A stretch of 64,000 nt of DNA from Streptomyces noursei (GTDB lineage: Bacteria > Actinomycetota > Actinomycetes > Streptomycetales > Streptomycetaceae): positions 79,599 through 143,598 of the forward strand of contig NZ_LWBU01000363.1 in the NCBI RefSeq assembly GCF_001646665.1. The letters run 5' to 3'. The position numbers and the translations under genes are program-made. Positions 49,581 to 58,101 of this stretch are shown in pieces (positions within the stretch are counted from its first letter, which is position 1; each line of letters opens with the position of its first letter). The notes under the pieces are model-generated. The model saw nothing but the letters and a program-made list of their open reading frames with translations, was not told the origin of the DNA and did no database searches.

Positions 49581-49958
49581 TCACCCGGCCGGGGGCCGTA
49601 CGTACCGCCCGGGCGGCCCCTCCTCGGGCGGCAGCAGTCCGGCCCGGACGAGCGCGGCGCGGCCGGCCATCTCGCCGGCCCGCCGGAAGCCCCACTCCGA
49701 GGAGTCGACCTCGTGGTACCGCCCGTGGGTGAGCAGGACGGCGGCGGAGGTGGAGCCCAGGCCGGCCCGGATGCCCTCCCACAGGGGGTCGACGAACTCC
49801 TGCGGCAGCTGCCGTGCCGGGACCAGGTTGAGGAACTCGCTCTCCCCGTCCGGTCCCGGCGGCTCGAAGTCGGCGTCGAACAGGGCGAAGGGCCCGCAGG
49901 CCCCCACGAACCAGTAGCGGACGGCGACGCCGGGAACGGGTACGGGGAGGCCTGCCAT
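49581..49958 (-). CDS. Conserved hypothetical protein
   Basis: 125 residues with a clear ATG and good coding bias. No signal peptide or membrane helix. Seen: VRYWFVGACGPFALFDADFEPPGPDGESEFLNLVP and AAVLLTHGRYHEVDSSEWGFRRAGEMAGRAALVRAGLLPPEEGPPG. Predicted small alpha/beta protein; I do not recognise a domain. Lies 10 bp downstream of icmA on the same strand, so probably co-transcribed with it, though no functional link is evident. Confidence 0.7.
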   Translation of the reverse strand: MAGLPVPVPGVAVRYWFVGACGPFALFDADFEPPGPDGESEFLNLVPARQLPQEFVDPLWEGIRAGLGSTSAAVLLTHGRYHEVDSSEWGFRRAGEMAGRAALVRAGLLPPEEGPPGRYVRPPAG

Positions 49959-49968
49959 GCGGCCGAGT

Positions 49969-51669
49969 CTAGAAGCCGGGCGGCTCGGTGTAGGTGCCCC
50001 ACTCGTCGCGCAGGGCGTCGCAGATCTCGCCGAGCGTGGCCTCGGCGCGCACGGCGTCCAGCATCGGTTCGATCATGTTGGAGCCGTCCCGCGCGGCGGC
50101 GAGCATCGCGTCGAGGGAGGTGCGCACCCGCGCCTCGTCCCGCGCGGCCTTCCGGGCCCCGAGCACCTTCACCTGCTCGCGCTCGACCTCGTGGCTGACC
50201 CGCAGGATCTCCAGGTCGCCGGTGACCGAGCCGTGGTGGCAGTTGACGCCGACGACCCGCTTGTCGCCCTTCTCCAGGGCCTGCTGGTAGCGGAAGGCGG
50301 ACTCGGCGATCTCGCCGGTGAACCAGCCGTCCTCGATGCCGCGCAGGATGCCGGAGGTGATCGGCCCGATCGGGTGCTGCCCGTCGGGGTGGGCGCGCAG
50401 ACCCCGCTCCTTGATCCGGTCGAAGATCTTCTCGGCGTCGGCCTCGATGCGGTCGGTGAGCTGCTCGACGTACCAGGAACCGCCCAGCGGGTCGGCGACG
50501 TTGGCGACGCCGGTCTCCTCCATCAGCACCTGCTGGGTGCGCAGGGCGATCTCGGCGGCCTGCTCGGAGGGGAGGGCGAGGGTCTCGTCGAGGGCGTTGG
50601 TGTGCAGCGAGTTGGTGCCGCCGAGGACGGCCGCGAGGGCCTCGACGGCCGTCCGGACGACGTTGTTGTACGGCTGCTGGGCGGTGAGCGAGACACCGGC
50701 GGTCTGGGTGTGGAACCGCAGCCACTGCGCCTTGTCGCTCTTCGCGCCGTAGACCTCCTTCATCCAGCGCGCCCAGATGCGGCGGGCGGCGCGGAACTTG
50801 GCGATCTCCTCGAAGAAGTCGACGTGCGCGTCGAAGAAGAAGGACAGGCCGGGCGCGAAGAGGTCCACGTCGAGGCCGCGGCTGAGCCCGAGCTCGACGT
50901 AACCGAAGCCGTCGGCGAGCGTGTACGCCAGCTCCTGCGCGGCCGTCGCGCCCGCCTCGCGGATGTGGTAGCCGGAGACGGAGAGCGGCTTGTACGCCGG
51001 GATGTTCCGGGCGCAGTGCTCCATGAGGTCGCCGATGAGACGCAGGTGCGGCTCGGGCTGGAACAGCCACTCCTTCTGGGCGATGTACTCCTTGAAGATG
51101 TCCGTCTGGAGGGTGCCGTTGAGGACGCCCGGGTCGACGCCCTGCCGTTCGGCGGCGACGAGGTACATGCAGAAGACGGGGACGGCGGGTCCGCTGATCG
51201 TCATCGACGTGGTGACGTCGCCGAGGGGGATGTCCTTGAAGAGGACCTCCATGTCGGCGGCGGAGTCGATGGCGACGCCGCAGTGGCCGACCTCGCCGAG
51301 CGAGCGCGGGTCGTCGGAGTCGCGTCCCATGAGGGTCGGCATGTCGAAGGCGACGGACAGGCCGCCGCCGCCGTTGCCGAGGATCATCTTGTAGCGCTCG
51401 TTGGTCTGCTCGGCGTTGCCGAAGCCGGCGAACTGGCGGATGGTCCAGGTGCGGCCCCGGTAGCCGGTCGGGTACAGGCCGCGGGTGAAGGGGTACTCAC
51501 CGGGCCAGCCGATCCGCTCGAAGCCGTCGTAGGTGTCACCGGGCCGGGGCCCGTAGACCGGCTCCACGGGGTCGCCGGAGAGCGTGGTGAAGTCGGCGTC
51601 GCGCTTGCGCGCGGCGTCGTAGCGGGCCTGCCAGCGTCGGCGGCCTTCCTCGATGGCGTCAGCGTCCAT
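49969..51669 (-). CDS. icmA: Isobutyryl-CoA mutase large subunit
   Basis: 566 residues, the exact length recalled for S. cinnamonensis IcmA, and collinear with it. Adenosylcobalamin-dependent isomerase interconverting isobutyryl-CoA and n-butyryl-CoA with a separate B12-binding IcmB. Two active-site residues separate it from methylmalonyl-CoA mutase: F80 in RQFAGFG (Tyr in MCM) and Q198 in YIAQKEW (Arg in MCM). No B12 domain (DxHxxG) is present, as expected. icmB is not in the window. The ATG at 51669 is followed by MDADAIEEGRRRW; a 22-bp palindrome begins 9 bp upstream. Links valine degradation to fatty-acid and polyketide precursors. Confidence 0.95.
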   Translation of the reverse strand: MDADAIEEGRRRWQARYDAARKRDADFTTLSGDPVEPVYGPRPGDTYDGFERIGWPGEYPFTRGLYPTGYRGRTWTIRQFAGFGNAEQTNERYKMILGNGGGGLSVAFDMPTLMGRDSDDPRSLGEVGHCGVAIDSAADMEVLFKDIPLGDVTTSMTISGPAVPVFCMYLVAAERQGVDPGVLNGTLQTDIFKEYIAQKEWLFQPEPHLRLIGDLMEHCARNIPAYKPLSVSGYHIREAGATAAQELAYTLADGFGYVELGLSRGLDVDLFAPGLSFFFDAHVDFFEEIAKFRAARRIWARWMKEVYGAKSDKAQWLRFHTQTAGVSLTAQQPYNNVVRTAVEALAAVLGGTNSLHTNALDETLALPSEQAAEIALRTQQVLMEETGVANVADPLGGSWYVEQLTDRIEADAEKIFDRIKERGLRAHPDGQHPIGPITSGILRGIEDGWFTGEIAESAFRYQQALEKGDKRVVGVNCHHGSVTGDLEILRVSHEVEREQVKVLGARKAARDEARVRTSLDAMLAAARDGSNMIEPMLDAVRAEATLGEICDALRDEWGTYTEPPGF

Positions 51670-51678
51670 ACCTTCGAA

Positions 51679-51700
51679 TTTACTAGGACGTCCTAGTAAA
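51679..51700. promoter_or_regulatory. Perfect 22-bp palindrome at the icmA start
   Basis: TTTACTAGGAC (51679-51689) joins GTCCTAGTAAA (51690-51700), its exact complement with no spacer, 9 bp upstream of the icmA ATG. It covers the usual ribosome-site position, so it could act as a repressor operator or as an RNA hairpin. Confidence 0.75.
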
Positions 51701-51711
51701 TGTCGATGGCA

Positions 51712-51738
51712 AAGGCCGTACGCGTGGCGTACGGCCTT
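51712..51738 (-). terminator. Terminator after the DUF3817 gene
   Basis: AAGGCCGTACGC (51712-51723) and GCGTACGGCCTT (51727-51738) form a perfect 12-bp stem with a 3-nt loop, followed by TTT on the minus strand, 4 bp after the stop. It separates DUF3817 from icmA. Confidence 0.85.
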
Positions 51739-51742
51739 CGGG

Positions 51743-52075
51743 TCAGACCTTGGCGGCGACCGGGGCGGCGTCGGTGAGCAGCGGCTCGACGTCCCGGACG
51801 ACCTGCCGCTCCACGAAGAAGGCGGCGAACGGGATCGTGCCGGACAGCAGGATCCACAGCAGCTTGCCGAACTTCCACCGGGCCTTGGAGCCCAGGTCGA
51901 AGGCGAAGACCAGGTAGATGATGTAGAGGACGCCGTGGGTCTGCGAGACCATGAAGGTCACGTCCTCGCCCGTGTCGAACCCGTACTTGAACACCATGCA
52001 CGTGCAGAGCACGAGCAGCATGACGGCGGTCACATAGGCCATGACCCGGTAGCGGGTCAGCACGCTCCTCTTCAT
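51743..52075 (-). CDS. DUF3817 membrane protein
   Basis: 110 residues from ATG 52075 (MKRSVLTRYRVMAYVTAVML). Three hydrophobic helices: YRVMAYVTAVMLLVLCTCMVF, VSQTHGVLYIIYLVFAFDLGSKARW and LLWILLSGTIPFAAFFVER. The middle HGVLYIIYLVFAFDL and the F-x-x-E/D-R end are typical of DUF3817. Function unknown; often beside MarR regulators, as here (53 bp downstream of a MarR gene). A paralogue lies at 58098-58442. Confidence 0.9.
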   Translation of the reverse strand: MKRSVLTRYRVMAYVTAVMLLVLCTCMVFKYGFDTGEDVTFMVSQTHGVLYIIYLVFAFDLGSKARWKFGKLLWILLSGTIPFAAFFVERQVVRDVEPLLTDAAPVAAKV

Positions 52076-52128
52076 GGCAACGAGCGTAACCGCCCGTTCC
52101 GGGCGATCTTCGCGCGGGGACCCCGCCG

Positions 52129-52638
52129 TCACTTCTCCTCGAAGTCGTGCGCCGCGATCCGCAGCGGCCGCAGCATCGCGAAGATCTCGGCGCACTCCTC
52201 CGCGTCGTACGCGCCCAGGCCGAAGTCCATCGCCATCAGGTCCGCCGTCGCCGCCTCGACGACCTCGCGGCCCTTGTCGGTGATGGAGGCCAGGGTGCCG
52301 CGCCCGTCGTTGGGGTTGGGGCGCTTGGCCACCAGGCCGGACCGCACCAGCCGGTCGACCGTGTTGGTCACGGACGTGGGGTGGACCATCAGCCGCTCGC
52401 CGATCTTGGACATCGGCAGCTCGCCCTCCTTGGAGAAGGTGAGCAGCACCAGCGCCTCGTACCGGGCGAAGGTCAGGCCGTAGGGCTTGACCACCGCGTC
52501 GACCTCCGCGAGCAGGATCTGGTGCGCGCGCATGATCGAGGTGATGGCGGCCATGGAGGGGACGGGCCCCCAGCGGCGCTCCCAGAGCTCGTCGGCGCGG
52601 GCGATGGGGTCGAAGGGGAGACTGAGCGGCTTGGGCAC
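52129..52638 (-). CDS. MarR-family transcriptional regulator
   Basis: 169 residues from GTG 52638, with AAGG about 10 nt upstream. Winged helix: LTFARYEALVLLTFSKEGELPMSKIGERLMVHPTSVTNTVDRLVRSGLVAKRPNPNDGRGTLASITDKG. The DGR wing is typical. Probably regulates itself and DUF3817; a direct repeat CTGGTCA lies upstream (52656-52673). icmA lies further downstream behind a terminator and may also be a target. Ligand unknown, commonly phenolic. Confidence 0.92.
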   Translation of the reverse strand: MPKPLSLPFDPIARADELWERRWGPVPSMAAITSIMRAHQILLAEVDAVVKPYGLTFARYEALVLLTFSKEGELPMSKIGERLMVHPTSVTNTVDRLVRSGLVAKRPNPNDGRGTLASITDKGREVVEAATADLMAMDFGLGAYDAEECAEIFAMLRPLRIAAHDFEEK

Positions 52639-52655
52639 GTCGACGACCTTACCGA

Positions 52656-52673
52656 CTGGTCACATGCTGGTCA
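52656..52673. promoter_or_regulatory. Direct repeat CTGGTCA-CATG-CTGGTCA upstream of MarR
   Basis: Two exact CTGGTCA copies with an 11-bp period, 18 bp upstream of the MarR start. Could be an autoregulatory site. Confidence 0.35.
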
Positions 52674-52797
52674 GCCCTGTCTCGGGGTTCGGTCGCCCCC
52701 GGCCGCCGGGAGGTGTCGCAGCGAGGAGTGACATGCCGTTTATGTCACGATTGCCGCCACTGTTCGTCCGTAGCTCGCAGCCATCCGAGGGGGCTGG

Positions 52798-53841
52798 ATG
52801 TCCGGCCACAGATCGTTTCGCGTACGCACCCGCCTGGTCCTGACGGCCGCGCTGTCCGCCGGCGCCCTGGCCGCCACCGGCTGCCTGCCCGGCGGCGCGG
52901 GCGCCGCCGGGGGCGAGGAGCGGCCCGCCCAGGAGCCAGTGGGCCGCAGCGCGCCCGCCAACAGCTCACCCTTCTGGGTCGACCCCGACAGCGCCGCCGC
53001 CCGGCAGGTCAAGGAGTACAAGGCCCAGGGCCGCGACCAGGAGGCCACCCTGCTGCGGCGGATCTCCGAGCGGCCGGCCGCGCTGTGGCCCGCCTGGGAC
53101 AACCCCGTGGCCGACATCCGCCGGGCCGTGCGCGGCGCCACCGCCGAGGGGCGGACGACCGTCCTGGTCGCGTACGACATCCCGCACCGCGACTGCGGCA
53201 TGTACTCCAAGGGCGGGGCGGCGAACGCGGAGGCGTACCGGGAGTACATCGACTCCTTCGCCCGGGCCGTCGGCGACGCGCGGACCGTCGTCGTGCTGGA
53301 GCCGGACGCCGTGCCGCACATGGTGGACGGCTGCACCCCCGCCCAGTACCACGAGGAGCGCTACGGGCTGCTCGCCGAGGCGGTGGACCGGCTGAAGCGG
53401 CAACCGCGCACCAAGGTCTACCTGGACGCGGGCAACCCGGCGTGGATCAAGGACCCCGGGAAGCTGGTGGAACCGCTGCGGCGCGCCGGGATCGCCAAGG
53501 CGGACGGCTTCTCGCTGAACGTGTCGAACTTCCAGACCACGCCGTCGGTCACCGCCTTCGGCACCGAGCTCTCCGCGCTGCTGGGCGGCTCCCGTTTCGT
53601 CGTCGACACCAGCCGCAACGGCGCCGGGCCGCTCGCCGGGGACGGCGAGGAGGCCTGGTGCAACCCGCCGGGGCGGGCGCTGGGCACCCCGCCGACCGAG
53701 AACACCGGCGACGCCCGCGTCGCCGCCTACCTGTGGATCAAGCGCCCCGGCGAGTCGGACGGCACCTGCCGGGGCGGCCCGGCCGCCGGGACGTGGTGGC
53801 CGGAGTACGCGCTGGGCCTGGCCCGCCGCGCCAAGGCCTGA
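52798..53841 (+). CDS. cslZ: GH6 endoglucanase lipoprotein (CslZ-like)
   Basis: 347 residues; GAGGGGG lies 5 nt before ATG 52798. Signal peptide with lipobox AATGC (C29), so it is a lipoprotein. GH6 motifs: VAYDIPHRDCGMYSKGG (D132), VVLEPDAVPHM (acid D170), YLDAGNPAW, NVSNFQTT, and KRPGESDG. Hydrolyses beta-1,4-glucans with inversion. Convergent with glxA-cslA, whose products make and oxidise a beta-glucan at hyphal tips; the GH6 enzyme probably trims or releases the polymer. In S. coelicolor the corresponding gene is recalled as SCO2838. The usual disordered linker and cellulose-binding module are absent. Confidence 0.93.
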   Translation: MSGHRSFRVRTRLVLTAALSAGALAATGCLPGGAGAAGGEERPAQEPVGRSAPANSSPFWVDPDSAAARQVKEYKAQGRDQEATLLRRISERPAALWPAWDNPVADIRRAVRGATAEGRTTVLVAYDIPHRDCGMYSKGGAANAEAYREYIDSFARAVGDARTVVVLEPDAVPHMVDGCTPAQYHEERYGLLAEAVDRLKRQPRTKVYLDAGNPAWIKDPGKLVEPLRRAGIAKADGFSLNVSNFQTTPSVTAFGTELSALLGGSRFVVDTSRNGAGPLAGDGEEAWCNPPGRALGTPPTENTGDARVAAYLWIKRPGESDGTCRGGPAAGTWWPEYALGLARRAKA

Positions 53842-53847
53842 GCCGGG

Positions 53848-55806
53848 TCAGCCGACCCGCACCCACTTGGCCACCGACGGCCGGCCGTCCTTGTCCACCG
53901 CGAAGAGCATGTACCAGCCGGGCGGCACCAGCGTGCGGTCCAGCGGTGCCTGCACGGTCACCGTGCCGCTGCCCCTGGTCAGGCCCAGCTCGATGGAGCG
54001 CTGTTCGACGTCGGTGGTGTGCGTCACCGCGCTGGGCCGCATGAGCCGCGCGTCGGTGATGCGGGCGGCGTCCTTGGTGCGGAAGGTGGCCCGGCCGTTC
54101 CGGTCCAGCTCCTGGGGACCCTCGCCCAGCACCGGCCGGGCCTCGGCGCCGCCGCCGTGCAGGTACGGCGGGGTGAAGATCTCCACGCGCTGCTCGAAGG
54201 TGCCCAGCTTGGTGTTGTCCTTGTCGTCGAAGAGGGGGTCCGAGCCGAAGGTCGCCACCCGTCCGTCCGGCAGCAGCAGCGCCTCGGAGTGGTAGTTGCG
54301 GCCGACGGTCGGCTCGGCCGCCTCCCGGAACGAGTCGGTCGCCGGCTCGTAGAACTGCGCCTTGAGGATGTCGCTGCCGCTGCGGCCCCGGTACTGCTCG
54401 GACCCGCCGGTGGTGAAGACGGTGTCGTCGGGGAGGAGCACGCTGCTGAGGTAGCGGGTGCCCTGGGGCAGGGAGGCGCCGGTGCGGAAGGCGGGCTTGG
54501 CGGCCTTGAGGTCGATGAGCGCGGTCCGGGCGGTGGACAGCTCGGACTCGCCGACCCCGCCGCCCCCGAGCACCATGTACTTCTGGTCCTGCGCGGGCGC
54601 CAGCAGCAGGGAGGCGGAGGTCTCCAGCTGGTCGGGGTCGGTGATGCCCCTGATGGGCTGGAAGGTGTTCTTCCTCAGGTCCCACAGGCCCGGCACCCGC
54701 CCCTTCTCGGCGGGGCCGTAGCCGGCGTTGGACCCGGTGTAGAAGAGCTTGCCGCCCTGGGTGAGGAAGAGCGCCGGGTAGGTGGGGAAGTAACGGAAGG
54801 GGCCCTTGGTCCACTTCTTGGTCTTCGGGTCGTAGATCTCGTTGTCGCCGGGCACGACGTCACCGACGTCGTTGAGGCCGGAGACGGCGAGCACCCTGCC
54901 GTCCTCCAGGGTCACCAGGGTGGGGTACCACCGGGCGTCCTTCATGGGGGCGACGGGGACGTACTTCTCGGCCCTGGGGTCGAACTCGTAGGCCGCCTTG
55001 ATGCCCTGGAAGTCCTGCTTCTCGGTGGTGAGCTTCTGCGCGATGCCGTAGACGTTGTTCGCGTCCTTGCCCTTGAGGCCGAGGACCTTGTACTGGGCGG
55101 CCTCGGTGGTCAGCGCCCTGGGGCCCTCCTTGCGCGCCTCGACGAAGACCCGCGCCTCGGCGGCGGTGACCTTGGTCTCCCACGGCTTCATCTGACCGCT
55201 CTTGAAGTACGAGATCCTGAAGTCGCGCTTGGCCTTGGGGACCGTCACGTCGAACTTGGACACGTACTCGACGCCCGACGGGGAGCGGAAGACCGTGCCC
55301 TTCTTGAGGGTGATGGCCTTGTCGGGGCTCTCGTTCTTGACGCGCATGCCGCCGCCGGCGCGCTTGACCTCGCCGTCGAGGACCTCGTAGCGGGCGGTGC
55401 CGCCCGCCACCAGGAGGCGGCCGTCGGGGAGCTGACTGTGCCCCGCGCAGAAGAAGTCCTCCGGGGTGGGGATCTTCTTGTAGGTGTTCTTCACCGGGTC
55501 CCAGAGGATGGTCTCGAACGTGCCCGCGTCGAACTTCTTCTGGTTGTTGCCGGACCCCGCGATCAGCAGCACCTTGCCGGTGTGGAGGAGTGCGGCGTGG
55601 ATGGCGTTGAGCCGGAACTCGTCGGGCACGTCGAGCTGCTGCCAGGAGCCGTACCTGGCCTTGTAACCCGGTTGGGCGATCTTGTACGCGTGGTACTTCG
55701 CCTCGGCGAAGGAGAGGGCCGCCGGCGCGTTCAGCCCCGCGAGCACGACCACCGCTCCCCCGCCCAGCAGGGTCTTCTTGAGCTTCTTCGACGGCCGGTA
55801 GGCCAT
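53848..55806 (-). CDS. glxA: Radical copper oxidase GlxA (galactose-oxidase-like)
   Basis: 652 residues. N-terminal helix (LKKTLLGGGAVVVLAGLNAPAALSF, about 10-34) acts as a Sec-type anchor or signal. The galactose-oxidase-like seven-blade propeller has C120 in CAGHSQLPDGR and Y294 in ARWYPTL, matching the Cys-Tyr thioether pair; a Trp precedes the Tyr. RNYHSEALLLPDGRV supplies axial Tyr and His ligands, and VTHTTDVEQRSIEL the second His. An inserted segment at 140-280 is specific to GlxA. It oxidises the CslA glycan and is needed for hyphal-tip morphology. Located 3 bp after cslA in the same operon; convergent with cslZ. Confidence 0.96.
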   Translation of the reverse strand: MAYRPSKKLKKTLLGGGAVVVLAGLNAPAALSFAEAKYHAYKIAQPGYKARYGSWQQLDVPDEFRLNAIHAALLHTGKVLLIAGSGNNQKKFDAGTFETILWDPVKNTYKKIPTPEDFFCAGHSQLPDGRLLVAGGTARYEVLDGEVKRAGGGMRVKNESPDKAITLKKGTVFRSPSGVEYVSKFDVTVPKAKRDFRISYFKSGQMKPWETKVTAAEARVFVEARKEGPRALTTEAAQYKVLGLKGKDANNVYGIAQKLTTEKQDFQGIKAAYEFDPRAEKYVPVAPMKDARWYPTLVTLEDGRVLAVSGLNDVGDVVPGDNEIYDPKTKKWTKGPFRYFPTYPALFLTQGGKLFYTGSNAGYGPAEKGRVPGLWDLRKNTFQPIRGITDPDQLETSASLLLAPAQDQKYMVLGGGGVGESELSTARTALIDLKAAKPAFRTGASLPQGTRYLSSVLLPDDTVFTTGGSEQYRGRSGSDILKAQFYEPATDSFREAAEPTVGRNYHSEALLLPDGRVATFGSDPLFDDKDNTKLGTFEQRVEIFTPPYLHGGGAEARPVLGEGPQELDRNGRATFRTKDAARITDARLMRPSAVTHTTDVEQRSIELGLTRGSGTVTVQAPLDRTLVPPGWYMLFAVDKDGRPSVAKWVRVG

Positions 55807-55809
55807 GGG

Positions 55810-57636
55810 TCAGTTCCCTCCTGTCGTCGTGGCGAACGCGGGCTCCGGCTCGTCGCCGGCCTTCGGGGCGACCTTCGGCTTCGCCGCCACCGCGGCGGAC
55901 GCCGGCTCGGCCGCCAGGAGGCGGGCGCGGGCCCGGCGCTCCTGGAACAGGCCCCAGCCCCAGACGCCGACGGGGGCGAGCGCGATGCCGAGCGCGAGCA
56001 GCGCCCAGGTGCGCATGGCCGCGTGGGTGTGGTCGAGGAAGACGGAGGCGACGAGCGAGACGGCGAGTACGGCGGCCCAGTACAGGTGGATGCGGAAGGT
56101 CGCCGGCCGGTCGGGGCTCGCCTCGCCGCCCTTGGGGGTGACGACGAAACGGCCCTGGGTGCGCAGCAGGGCCGAGGACAGCGACTTGAGGTAGATGGGG
56201 GCGCAGAGCGCGGACATCGCCATGCCCGCCAGGCCGCCGGAGCCCTCCGGTTCGTGCGGGGAGACGTTGTGGCGCCGGTTCCACAGATAGAGGCCGATCT
56301 GGAGGGCGGCCGCGTCGCTGTAGAGCATCAGCCACACGGACGTCGACACCTGCGTGCCGGAGGCGCCGAACCAGAGGAACAGGACGCAGGAGAGGATGCC
56401 GAGGAACCAGTTGACGGCCGTCATCGGGTAGTAGACGAGCATCAGGGTGTAGTTGAGCAGCCGGCCCGGCGGCAGCCGGAAGAACGCCCTCCAGTACTGC
56501 TTGAGGAGCGTCTCGTACGTGCCGCGCGACCACCGCAGCTGCTGGGTGAAGAAGTCGGTCCAGGAGGCAGGTCCCTCGCCGACGGCGAGGACGTCGGGCG
56601 TGTAGACGGACCGCCACAGGTGCCCGGTGCGCGGGTTCACGGTGCGGTGCAGTTCGAACCCGGTGGCCATGTCCTCGGTGATCGAGTCGTACAGCCCGCC
56701 GATCTGCCGGACGGCGCGGACGCGGACGACGTTGTTGGTGCCCACGAACATCGGGGCGCGGTACCGGTTGCCGGCGCGCTGGATCAGGGCGTGGAACAGG
56801 AACTGCTGGGACTCGGCGGCCTTGGTGACGGGTGAGCTGTAGTTCCCGTACACCTGGGGTCCGACGACGAAGGCGATGTCGGGGTCGCGGAAGTAGCCGA
56901 GGGTCCTCTCCAGGAAGTTGGGCAGCGGCACGTGGTCGGTGTCGACGGAGGCGAAGAAGTCGTAGTCGTCGCCGTGCATGGCGATCCAGGCGTTGTAGTT
57001 GCCGTGCTTGGTCCTGGCCTTGTGGACCCCCTTGGGACGGTTCCAGGCGGGTACGCCCGCCCGGGTGAAGTGGCGTACGCCCAGCTCCCGGCAGAGCGCC
57101 TTGGCCTGCTCGTCGTCGCCCTCGTCGAGCAGCCACACGTCCAGGCGCCCGTCGTGGGTGACGCGGACCGCGCCCTCGAGGGTCGCGCGGACCATGGAGA
57201 GGGGTTCCTTGCCCGGGACGTACGTGGTCAGGAACGCGACGCGGGTGCCCTTCTGGGGGACGACGGGGACGGGGTCGCGGGCGACCATCGTGGCGTGGGC
57301 GATCGAGACGACGTTGACCAGCATGAACAGGCAGATGAGCCCGATCGACACCAGCATCACGGCGTCGAACCTGATGAGCCACGGGTCGCCGCCCTCGCGG
57401 GTGGTCCGGTGCGTGGGCCACACGAGGTAGACCAGCAGCACCGCCGACAGCAGCGGGGCGAGGGTCATCAGCAGGATGGCGCGTATTCGGCGCGGCTCAC
57501 CGGAGAGCAGGCTGCGGTACTGGACCTGATACGCCGTCCGGTCCGGTTCCGTGAGGGGACCGGCGAGGCGGCTGTAGGTCTCGTAGTCGTAGCCTTCCGG
57601 CCGCACGGTGCCTCCAGCTGTCGAGCGGGTCGCCAT
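55810..57636 (-). CDS. cslA: Cellulose synthase-like glycosyltransferase CslA
   Basis: 608 residues from ATG 57636 (a longer in-frame N-terminus is Pro/Arg-rich and unsupported). Two N-terminal transmembrane helices (IRAILLMTLAPLLSAVLLVYLV; AVMLVSIGLICLFMLVNVV), a GT2 domain with VWLLDEGDDE, ASVDTDHVP (DxD), SITEDMATGFEL (TED) and QQLRWSRGTYE (QxxRW), then five or so C-terminal helices. It makes a beta-glucan at the hyphal tip. No PilZ domain, so cyclic-di-GMP control is not expected. First gene of cslA-glxA. Confidence 0.96.
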   Translation of the reverse strand: MATRSTAGGTVRPEGYDYETYSRLAGPLTEPDRTAYQVQYRSLLSGEPRRIRAILLMTLAPLLSAVLLVYLVWPTHRTTREGGDPWLIRFDAVMLVSIGLICLFMLVNVVSIAHATMVARDPVPVVPQKGTRVAFLTTYVPGKEPLSMVRATLEGAVRVTHDGRLDVWLLDEGDDEQAKALCRELGVRHFTRAGVPAWNRPKGVHKARTKHGNYNAWIAMHGDDYDFFASVDTDHVPLPNFLERTLGYFRDPDIAFVVGPQVYGNYSSPVTKAAESQQFLFHALIQRAGNRYRAPMFVGTNNVVRVRAVRQIGGLYDSITEDMATGFELHRTVNPRTGHLWRSVYTPDVLAVGEGPASWTDFFTQQLRWSRGTYETLLKQYWRAFFRLPPGRLLNYTLMLVYYPMTAVNWFLGILSCVLFLWFGASGTQVSTSVWLMLYSDAAALQIGLYLWNRRHNVSPHEPEGSGGLAGMAMSALCAPIYLKSLSSALLRTQGRFVVTPKGGEASPDRPATFRIHLYWAAVLAVSLVASVFLDHTHAAMRTWALLALGIALAPVGVWGWGLFQERRARARLLAAEPASAAVAAKPKVAPKAGDEPEPAFATTTGGN

Positions 57637-57807
57637 ACCCCCACCAAAAGGGAGATCTGTCGACGTGTCGACCGGAGGCGTCCGAGCGGGCGGTTCTGCG
57701 CGGCGGCGGTCCGGCGGCGGTATCCGCGGGCCTGCCCCTGCCGTCCGCCCGGGTGACGCGCGCGACCCCCGGCCGTCCGGGCCGGGGGTCGCGTCCACGC
57801 GGAGGGA

Positions 57808-58101
57808 TCAGGCGGAGAGGTGGCGCTCCACCGTCTCGACCTTGGAGGTCAGGCCGTCCGTGACGCCCGGCCGGATGTCCGCCTTCAGGACGAGCGAGAC
57901 GCGCGGGGCGCGGGCCTCGACGGCCGCCACGGCGCGTCTGACCACGTCCATGACCTCGTCCCACTCGCCCTCCACGGAGGTGAACATGGCGTCCGTGCGG
58001 TGGGGCAGGCCCGACTCCCGGACCACCCGCACCGCTTCGGCGACGTGACCGCCGACTTCCTCGCCGACGCCGAGCGGGGTGACGGAGAAGGCGACGATCA
58101 T
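57808..58101 (-). CDS. MTH1187-family thiamine-binding protein
   Basis: 97 residues, starting MIVAFSVTPLGVGEEVGGHVAEAV, with the family's EGEWDEVMDVVRRAVAA and end VSLVLKADIRPG. Ferredoxin-like fold; members bind thiamine or are of unknown role. Overlaps the DUF3817 gene by 4 bp (ATGA), so the two are translationally coupled; this DUF3817-MTH1187 pairing hints at a shared, possibly thiamine-related, role. Confidence 0.9.
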   Translation of the reverse strand: MIVAFSVTPLGVGEEVGGHVAEAVRVVRESGLPHRTDAMFTSVEGEWDEVMDVVRRAVAAVEARAPRVSLVLKADIRPGVTDGLTSKVETVERHLSA

